Below are positions 1-3,403 of a stretch of DNA of 8,974 bases, one piece after another. A program made the position numbers and the translations under genes. Location of the stretch: NCBI GenBank assembly GCA_947628385.1, contig CANQZS010000059.1, positions 1-8,974 on the forward strand, in the 5' to 3' direction. This DNA comes from an uncultured Clostridia bacterium (GTDB lineage Bacteria > Bacillota > Clostridia > Oscillospirales > Ruminococcaceae). Below the pieces are notes generated by a model, which saw only the letters and a list, made by a program, of their open reading frames with translations, was not told the origin of the DNA and ran no database searches. Positions within the stretch are counted from its first letter, which is position 1, and every line of letters starts with the position of its first letter.

Positions 1-1
1 C

Positions 2-976
2 AGAGACAGCCGTCCCATACTGACAGGCTCTGCGCTGTTCTGCGGCAGGTGCGTGGAGCAGGTGCGTCCGGGGACGTTCAGAAAATCACTTGAACGGCGG
101 GCTAATGTTGACCTTTTGCTGAATCACAACAAAAACAGGCGTATAGGTTCTACGGAAAGCGGAGAACTTACGCTCAAAGAGGATAGTATAGGTCTGAGGG
201 CGCACGCAGTCATAACCGACAGAGAGATCATAGAAAAAGCAAGGAAAGGTGAGCTTTCCGGCTGGTCCTTTGGAATGTTCGTAAGGGAGGAAAAGAAAGA
301 GGAACGGGCTCATGATATTCCGAGACGGGTATTGGTGGATATTGATATGTTTGAGGTCTCTCTTATAGACAACACAATGCTGCCATGCTATGCAGGGACT
401 TCCGTTGAATGCAGGGCGGAGGGTGAAAGCATGAATAACATTGTTTATGAAACAAGAACGCAGGAAGACAGTGCAGAGATCATCGACATGGAAGATCTCC
501 GCAGGCGTTTTGAAAAGTGCAAAGACGAATATCTTTCCTATATGCAGCATAAGAACTTCGAGGAGCGGGCTTTATATCTGAAAGAGTTTGACAGGAATAT
601 TGGCGTTCTCGGCTATGATATTGCCAAAAAGTATTATGACCAGAAAATATGGGAGTCGGAGCAGAGATACAGGCAGGCGGAGCTGCGGTTCAATCCGAAT
701 CATGATCCGGTAAACGGGAAATTTACAGGCGGGAGCGGGTTGACAAACGGCGGGAAAAGTGTTAAACTTGATTCAAAGGGCGTGCCGTATAAATATCCGG
801 AGCTCAGACTGCCGAAAAAAGAGTACGGAAAAGTTGTGCATGAGATAAATACCAATTTCCATAGTAGGTTTGAGGGTAAGAGGTATGGACGAATAGATAT
901 AGCTAATATTCGATATAAATTTGAAACACACGATTTTAACGAGTATAATATTTTTGAAAAGGAGAAAATAAAATAG
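2..976 (+). CDS. HK97-type prohead protease fused to a variable C-terminal (candidate toxin) domain; 5' partial
   Basis: The frame is open to the left edge, so the true start is upstream; a GTG at 53 lies inside the protease fold and is not credible as the start. 324 residues are visible. Visible residues 1 to about 135 match the HK97 prohead protease (U35) pattern: PGTF, then LLLNHNKN with the likely catalytic His (about residue 42), then GELSGWSFGM with the likely catalytic Ser (about 89), then FEVSLIDN and the closing AGTSVE strand. In the family this enzyme matures the capsid by cleaving scaffold or capsid termini. The chain continues into a helical, charged module (about 163-255) ending in FNPNHDPVNGKFTG, then a unique C-terminal domain of about 70 residues. 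The stop overlaps the GTG of the next gene by one base. The C-terminal part recurs as a separate gene at 2075-2590. Protease identity is strong; the toxin role is inferred from cassette architecture, and a protease-scaffold fusion is the main alternative. Confidence 0.85.
   Translation, partial: RDSRPILTGSALFCGRCVEQVRPGTFRKSLERRANVDLLLNHNKNRRIGSTESGELTLKEDSIGLRAHAVITDREIIEKARKGELSGWSFGMFVREEKKEERAHDIPRRVLVDIDMFEVSLIDNTMLPCYAGTSVECRAEGESMNNIVYETRTQEDSAEIIDMEDLRRRFEKCKDEYLSYMQHKNFEERALYLKEFDRNIGVLGYDIAKKYYDQKIWESEQRYRQAELRFNPNHDPVNGKFTGGSGLTNGGKSVKLDSKGVPYKYPELRLPKKEYGKVVHEINTNFHSRFEGKRYGRIDIANIRYKFETHDFNEYNIFEKEKIK
418..433 (+). promoter_or_regulatory. Internal ribosome binding site and in-frame ATG inside the protease fusion
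   Basis: GGAGGGTGA (418-426) is followed after four bases by ATG at 431, in the same frame as the fusion and exactly where the protease fold ends (SVECRAEGES). Initiation here would give a free 181-residue product holding only the helical module and C-terminal domain, comparable to the stand-alone protein at 2075-2590. An in-frame internal start within a prohead protease gene has a known parallel in lambda C/Nu3. The sequence element is seen; its use is inferred. Confidence 0.55.
488..766 (+). repeat. Cassette module repeat, copy A (279 bp)
   Basis: This stretch matches 2084-2362 with 10 substitutions and no indels (about 96 percent identity). It encodes 93 residues from MEDLRRRFEK to the end of GGKSVK, including the FNPNHDPVNGKFTG motif. 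Eight of the ten differences change an amino acid. Similarity stops abruptly on both sides: upstream at the protease junction, downstream at the variable C-terminal domain. Confidence 0.95.
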
Positions 977-1221
977 TGGATAAAAAAGAAAAACTTATGG
1001 AACTTGTCAAAAATATGCCGGGTGCATATTATGAATTTATAGACGATGTTGAGCGTCATGCAGATACCGATGATGTGATAAATGCGTTAATTGATCTGAT
1101 CGAGAATAAGCCTGATGTAAATACAGATGATGTTGATGAACTTCTTATTGATATGAAACATCTTATCGGATTCATCAATTGTGATGAAAACGATATGATG
1201 TTTGAAGATGATGAGTATTAA
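976..1221 (+). CDS. Small acidic protein, candidate immunity partner of the protease-linked C-terminal domain
   Basis: 81 residues, starting with GTG that overlaps the upstream TAG (TAGTG), which suggests translational coupling; GGAG at 961-964 may help initiation. The protein is strongly acidic, above all at its C-terminus (ENDMMFEDDEY), with no signal peptide or membrane segment, so it should be cytosolic. Residues around IDLIENKPDVNTDDVDELLID align with INIIESNPNADYDEMTNILLSD in the protein at 2574-2852, and both start with a similar helix (EKLMELV / QKLFDML). The two are therefore divergent relatives, each placed directly after a different C-terminal domain. Small acidic proteins in this position are typical of immunity proteins that cap basic nuclease toxins. 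I do not recognise the family, and the function is inferred only from position, charge and the paired divergence. Confidence 0.75.
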   Translation: MDKKEKLMELVKNMPGAYYEFIDDVERHADTDDVINALIDLIENKPDVNTDDVDELLIDMKHLIGFINCDENDMMFEDDEY

Positions 1222-1254
1222 GATCAATGTTATACTGATTTAGTGCATTTTAAT

Positions 1255-1316
1255 ACCGCGCTTTGCAGTCGGCTGCAAGGCGCGGCTTTTTGCATTTTTG
1301 GACACTTTTAAAGTGT
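1255..1316 (+). repeat. Spacer repeat R1, terminator half (62 bp)
   Basis: Matches 2877-2938 with a single difference (G at 1279, A at 2901). It contains the hairpin terminator and the left part of a palindrome, and stops at aaagtgt, where the brnTA segment begins. In the intact copy (2877-2969) the same sequence runs on into the part found here only at 2015-2052. Confidence 0.93.
1256..1299 (+). terminator. Rho-independent terminator after cassette 1
   Basis: The arms CCGCGCTTTGCAG (1256-1268) and CTGCAAGGCGCGG (1273-1285) form a 13-bp stem with one G-U pair and a TCGG tetraloop, followed by CTTTTTGCATTTTT. It lies 34 bases after the stop of the acidic partner gene, so it should end the protease/cassette transcript unless phage antitermination operates. 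Confidence 0.9.
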
Positions 1317-1320
1317 AAAT

Positions 1321-1371
1321 AAAAGATCCGGACACTGCATATGACCTTGTTTGCAGTGTCCGGATCTTTTT
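1321..1371. terminator. Long perfect hairpin, probable bidirectional terminator
   Basis: A perfect 19-bp stem (1321-1339 with 1352-1370) encloses a 12-base loop; the arms start AAAAGATCCGGACACTGCA. The plus strand ends in TTTTT (1367-1371) and the minus strand continues as TTTTATTT. It lies 70 bases past the stop of brnA, so it fits the end of the minus-strand brnTA transcript and would also back up the cassette-1 terminator. Confidence 0.85.
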
Positions 1372-1440
1372 AGGAAAATACCCGATTTCTATGGCACAAT
1401 ATTATTATACGGCATTTTTAAAGGAAAGTAAAGGACAGCT

Positions 1441-1656
1441 TTATTTCCACGAAACATTTATCTTTCGATTATTTTTGGCGCAGTCAATAAGATAAAGATT
1501 TATCAGTGTCTGATAAGGAATGCCGCAGTCTGAGGAAAGATCTTTGAAATATTCAACAGCCGCATTATCAAGATTTATTGTGACTTGATGTTTTAGCCTT
1601 GCAGCATATGGATTTCTTCTCGGAGCAAGGCTTTTTATATCGTATTCTTCACGCAT
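1441..1656 (-). CDS. brnA: BrnA-type ribbon-helix-helix antitoxin
   Basis: 71 residues with a basic N-terminus (SLAPRRNPYAARLKHQ), then the strand QVTINLD and two helices containing IPYQTLINLYLIDCA. This is the BrnA/CopG-like ribbon-helix-helix pattern: the strand contacts DNA as a dimer and the C-terminal part contacts the toxin. It begins six bases after the brnT stop, which is the standard toxin-first order of brnTA operons. In the family BrnA neutralises BrnT, and the BrnT-BrnA complex represses the shared promoter; palindromes suited to this are annotated upstream of and within the brnT start. The start at 1656 is the only sensible ATG; GGTGA overlapping the brnT stop is a weak RBS, so coupled translation is likely. 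It could be named a generic CopG-family antitoxin if BrnA is defined strictly. Confidence 0.83.
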   Translation of the reverse strand: MREEYDIKSLAPRRNPYAARLKHQVTINLDNAAVEYFKDLSSDCGIPYQTLINLYLIDCAKNNRKINVSWK

Positions 1657-1662
1657 AATATT

Positions 1663-1953
1663 TCACCAGCCTTTCAGATAGATATTTTTCTCGTTTTTGG
1701 TTGCTTCTCTTGCCGATATAATGCGTATAACATTGTCATTATCCCTGTAGCAATGGCTTACAATACATATTTTTAGTGAATCTGTCATTCCAATGATAAG
1801 AAACCTTTCTTCTCCGATGGAATGATCGGGATCATCAAAAAGGACAGCATTAACATCGTAAAACACCTCCATTGCATCCTCAAATGATAAGCCGTGTTTA
1901 TGCTTGTTGATCTCGTTTTTGTTTTCGTCCCATTCAAATTTTATATTATCCAT
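1663..1953 (-). CDS. brnT: BrnT-type ribonuclease toxin (DUF497)
   Basis: 96 residues, the usual family length. The family pattern is clear: N-terminal FEWDENKNEINKHKHGLSFEDA, then VFYDVNAVLFDDPDHSIGEER, the strand FLIIGMTDSLKICIVSHCYR, and the signature RIISAREATKNEKNIY. BrnT proteins have a RelE-like fold and act as RNases that block translation; the cognate antitoxin is encoded directly downstream. The frame stays open upstream to 2118, but that extension is unlike the family and would run through the promoter, so I chose the ATG at 1953. No Shine-Dalgarno precedes it and the predicted transcription start coincides with the ATG. The pair sits inside a segment that interrupts a cassette spacer, so it was probably acquired separately, perhaps acting as an addiction or defence module of the element. 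Confidence 0.92.
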   Translation of the reverse strand: MDNIKFEWDENKNEINKHKHGLSFEDAMEVFYDVNAVLFDDPDHSIGEERFLIIGMTDSLKICIVSHCYRDNDNVIRIISAREATKNEKNIYLKGW

Positions 1954-1970
1954 AATTATATTATAATTAT
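1952..1970. promoter_or_regulatory. AT-rich palindrome over the brnT start and -10 box (candidate operator)
   Basis: Two ataattat arms (1952-1959 and 1963-1970) are both direct and inverted repeats of each other around a three-base centre. They cover the first bases of the brnT start codon and the -10 hexamer, a suitable site for repression by BrnA or the BrnT-BrnA complex. Low-complexity AT sequence often gives palindromes by chance, so the operator role is tentative. Confidence 0.4.
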
Positions 1971-1988
1971 ATTTTGGGCTTTTGTCAA
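1960..1988 (-). promoter_or_regulatory. Consensus sigma-A promoter of brnTA, predicted leaderless
   Basis: On the minus strand TTGACA (1988-1983) is followed by exactly 17 bases and TATAAT (1965-1960), a full consensus match. Six bases (ATAATT) separate the -10 box from the ATG at 1953, so a standard start seven bases downstream falls on the A of the start codon. Confidence 0.85.
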
Positions 1989-1990
1989 GA

Positions 1991-2008
1991 GGAACTTTAT
2001 AAAATTCC
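1991..2008. promoter_or_regulatory. Inverted repeat directly upstream of the brnT -35 box (candidate operator)
   Basis: ggaactttataaaattcc is an 18-bp palindrome broken only at one symmetric pair (positions 5 and 14). It ends two bases before the -35 box, a plausible binding site for a ribbon-helix-helix antitoxin dimer. Binding is inferred. Confidence 0.4.
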
Positions 2009-2014
2009 AAAATC

Positions 2015-2052
2015 AAAGTGTCCTTTTCTTTTATGCCGGTGAATGGTAAAAT
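2015..2052 (+). repeat. Spacer repeat R2, promoter half (38 bp)
   Basis: Identical over 38 bp to 2932-2969. It starts at aaagtgt and ends exactly at an extended -10-like motif, TGGTAAAAT (2044-2052). It precedes the orphan cassette here and the gp10-like gene at the other copy. Confidence 0.93.
2044..2052 (+). promoter_or_regulatory. Candidate extended -10 promoter for the orphan cassette
   Basis: TG-G-TAAAAT fits an extended -10 element (TGnTATAAT) with one mismatch. It lies ten bases before the strong RBS GGAGGTG (2062-2068). The -35 region 17 bases upstream (TTTTCT) is poor, so the call rests on the extended element and on its conservation at the end of the repeat. Confidence 0.35.
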
Positions 2053-2074
2053 ATTCACAATGGAGGTGAGCGGA

Positions 2075-2590
2075 ATGGATATTATGGAAGATCTCCACAG
2101 GCGTTTTGAAAAGTGCAAATACGAATATCTTTCCGATATGCAGCATAAGAACTTCGAGGAACGGGCTTTTTATCTGAAAGAGTTTGGCAGGAATATTGAC
2201 ATTCTCGGCTATGATATTGCCAAAAAGTATTATGACCAGAAAATATGGGAGTCGGAGCAGAGATACAGGCAGGCGGAGCTGCGGTTCAACCCGAATCATG
2301 ATCCGGTAAACGGGAAATTTACAGGCAGGAGCGGGTTGACAAACGGCGGGAAAAGTGTTAAAATGTCCTATAAAGAGCGAAAAAGGGTGTCAAGTCAGAT
2401 AGCTACCGATTTTCCAAACCTTAAGGCTGATGGGAAAGAACATAGCTATATAACAAGAAATCATTTTTACAAATTCAAAGTCAAAGAATTTGGATATTAT
2501 CAATTTACAATGAAAAAACCAATAGTGGGCAATGAAAACAAGATAAAAGAATATATGAAAGGCGAGAAAAGCAATGAAAAAATTAAATAA
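2075..2590 (+). CDS. Orphan cassette protein: cassette module with an alternative C-terminal (candidate toxin) domain
   Basis: 171 residues from ATG at 2075, chosen because GGAGGTG (2062-2068) sits six bases before it; the frame is open further upstream (GTG 2018, ATG 2033) but without an RBS. Residues 4-96 nearly equal the helical module of the protease fusion, including FNPNHDPVNGKFTG (71-84). At residue 97 similarity at DNA level ends and a basic domain of about 75 residues begins (MSYKERKRVSSQIATDF to the Lys-rich tail). This domain shares only a faint pattern with the first cassette: KE-x3-V-x3-I-x-T near its start, then YKF or FYKF, a D/E-F-x2-Y-x-F core and a Lys-Ile end, so the two look like diverged relatives. 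The gene overlaps the next by 17 bases. Loss of the protease with retention of the module and a partner gene resembles orphan toxin cassettes of CdiA/Rhs loci. Nuclease activity is possible but no catalytic residues could be assigned. Confidence 0.8.
   Translation: MDIMEDLHRRFEKCKYEYLSDMQHKNFEERAFYLKEFGRNIDILGYDIAKKYYDQKIWESEQRYRQAELRFNPNHDPVNGKFTGRSGLTNGGKSVKMSYKERKRVSSQIATDFPNLKADGKEHSYITRNHFYKFKVKEFGYYQFTMKKPIVGNENKIKEYMKGEKSNEKIK
2084..2362 (+). repeat. Cassette module repeat, copy B (279 bp)
   Basis: Counterpart of 488-766 (ten substitutions, no gaps). Here it forms nearly the whole N-terminal half of a stand-alone gene. The sharp downstream edge at gttaaa marks the switch to a different C-terminal domain, as expected if the module is a recombination handle. 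Confidence 0.95.
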
Positions 2591-2852
2591 AAATGAACAA
2601 AAGCTCTTTGATATGCTCTGGGCGTTACCTTATAATCACGATCCCGATAATGATATTCCTAACGAACGTGATACCTGTATTGCGGTTATAATGGTTGAGG
2701 CAGTAGAAAGTAACAGAGTAGATGAATTTATTAATATTATTGAAAGTAATCCAAATGCAGATTATGATGAAATGACAAACATTCTTTTGTCAGATTATGC
2801 AGTTGAATATGTTGATGAAATAGATGATGACGACAAGGACTTTGCAGATTGA
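2574..2852 (+). CDS. Small acidic protein, candidate immunity partner of the orphan cassette
   Basis: 92 residues; ATG at 2574 lies inside the upstream gene, overlapping it by 17 bases in another frame, with AAAGG at 2558-2562 as a modest RBS, so its translation is probably coupled. The chain is acidic with a run of Asp near the end (DEIDDDDKDFAD) and has no signal or membrane segment. It shares with the 81-residue protein at 976-1221 the opening helix, a central ER dipeptide and the I-x2-IE-x2-P ... D(D/E) ... LL-x-D core, but little else. Position, size and charge match an immunity protein for the basic C-terminal domain just upstream. I cannot name the family; an alternative is a small regulatory or phage accessory protein that merely travels with the cassette. 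Confidence 0.75.
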   Translation: MKKLNKNEQKLFDMLWALPYNHDPDNDIPNERDTCIAVIMVEAVESNRVDEFINIIESNPNADYDEMTNILLSDYAVEYVDEIDDDDKDFAD

Positions 2853-2877
2853 TCTTTTAACTTTAAATATTCTATAA

Positions 2878-2921
2878 CCGCGCTTTGCAGTCGGCTGCAA
2901 AGCGCGGCTTTTTGCATTTTT
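2878..2921 (+). terminator. Rho-independent terminator after cassette 2
   Basis: CCGCGCTTTGCAG (2878-2890) pairs perfectly with CTGCAAAGCGCGG (2895-2907) around TCGG, followed by CTTTTTGCATTTTT. It lies 25 bases after the acidic partner gene and directly upstream of the tail operon, so those genes need readthrough, antitermination or their own promoter. Confidence 0.9.
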
Positions 2922-2950
2922 GGACACTTTTAAAGTGTCCTTTTCTTTTA
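2922..2950 (+). terminator. Perfect palindrome with T-rich tail: second weak terminator or operator
   Basis: GGACACTTTTAAAGTGTCC (2922-2940) is a 9-bp perfect inverted repeat about a single central base, followed by TTTTCTTTTA. It could work as a second hairpin or as a dimer binding site just upstream of the candidate promoter. The brnTA insertion cut the equivalent palindrome between the cassettes. Confidence 0.5.
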
Positions 2951-2960
2951 TGCCGGTGAA

Positions 2961-2969
2961 TGGTAAAAT
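2961..2969 (+). promoter_or_regulatory. Candidate extended -10 promoter for the tail genes
   Basis: TGGTAAAAT, the same motif and repeat context as upstream of the orphan cassette, 24 bases before the gp10-like ATG. No good -35 is visible. It would restart transcription after the terminator at 2878-2921. Confidence 0.35.
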
Positions 2970-2992
2970 TATAGCAGAGGGAAGTGGTATAA

Positions 2993-3391
2993 ATGGCTGA
3001 AAAAATACCTATAGATGGCGTTGTGGCTGAACTTATGGAAAGCATAGAAAAATATGCTGAAAATGTTTCAAAGCAGATAAATGAAGCGGTAAACGCCTGT
3101 ACAAACAATATGCATGATGAGCTTGTAAGAATATCACCGAGAAAAACAGGTGATTATGCCGGCGGCTGGGTAAATAAGGTTTCCAAAAAGAATGCAAGCG
3201 GTAGGGTATATGGCACTGTATACCAAGGAGGTAAGGATCATTCCCTGACATGGCTTCTGGAATCAGGACATAAAGCTCGGAACTGGGAAATGAATCGCCG
3301 TATGGTAAGGGCAATACCGCATATTATTCCGACACAAAACGATGCCCGACAGGAATTGGACGAGAAGATCAAGGAAATTTTAGAAAAATAA
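2993..3391 (+). CDS. HK97 gp10-like head-tail joining / tail completion protein
   Basis: 132 residues. The HK97 gp10 family pattern is visible: an N-terminal amphipathic helix (about 8-45), SPRKTGDYAGGW (48-59), a short strand pair (RVYGTVYQ, 71-78), LTWLLESGH (85-93), and a closing PHIIP motif (109-113) followed by a helix. Proteins of this family sit at the tail end of the head-tail interface in siphophages and are structural. The start is ATG 2993, preceded by GAGGGAAGTGG (2977-2987). It is the first gene after the cassette region and lies 12 bases before the tape measure start. Usually adaptor genes precede it, and a tail tube gene and chaperones follow it; none is present here. Confidence 0.8.
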   Translation: MAEKIPIDGVVAELMESIEKYAENVSKQINEAVNACTNNMHDELVRISPRKTGDYAGGWVNKVSKKNASGRVYGTVYQGGKDHSLTWLLESGHKARNWEMNRRMVRAIPHIIPTQNDARQELDEKIKEILEK

Positions 3392-3403
3392 AAGGTGAAC
3401 CAA

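Larger units (their letters stand above)
1317..2014. mobile_element. Inserted segment carrying brnTA, bounded by 7-bp direct repeats
   Basis: 698 bp lying between two copies of aaagtgt (1310-1316 and 2015-2021). Joining the left flank (1255-1316) directly to the base after the second aaagtgt recreates the sequence at 2877-2969 apart from one base, so that copy serves as an internal model of the unoccupied site. The segment holds a bidirectional hairpin, brnA, brnT and their promoter. No transposase, integrase or clear terminal inverted repeats are visible, so the mechanism is unknown; a 7-bp target duplication and microhomology-mediated joining are both possible. Confidence 0.65.
2877..2969 (+). 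repeat. Intact spacer repeat R3 (terminator, palindrome and promoter halves joined)
   Basis: This 93-bp unit joins what is split by the brnTA segment elsewhere: its first 62 bp match 1255-1316 (one difference) and its last 38 bp equal 2015-2052, overlapping in aaagtgt. It separates cassette 2 from the tail genes and shows what the spacer between the cassettes looked like before insertion. Confidence 0.92.

Noticed and set aside
53..55. GTG as start of the prohead protease
   Set aside because: It lies within the conserved fold, the frame is open to the edge of the window and no RBS precedes it; the gene is truncated on the left.
86..550. 154-codon minus-strand ORF, and its counterpart at 1997-2299
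   Set aside because: They are antisense to the protease and the duplicated module; their likeness to each other simply follows from the module repeat.
2018..2074. Earlier starts (GTG 2018, ATG 2033) for the orphan cassette gene
   Set aside because: No RBS before them, whereas GGAGGTG is ideally spaced before ATG 2075; the ATG at 2033 belongs to the spacer repeat also found upstream of the gp10-like gene.
1954..2118. Long N-terminal extension of brnT
   Set aside because: The extra residues do not resemble BrnT and would cover the consensus promoter and part of the cassette repeat.
1255..2969. CRISPR array or recombination att site
   Set aside because: Only two or three spacer copies at irregular distances with terminator structure, no repeat-spacer periodicity and no integrase nearby.
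3395..3403. GTG start for the tape measure gene
   Set aside because: This GTG is part of the AAAGGTG ribosome binding site for ATG 3404.
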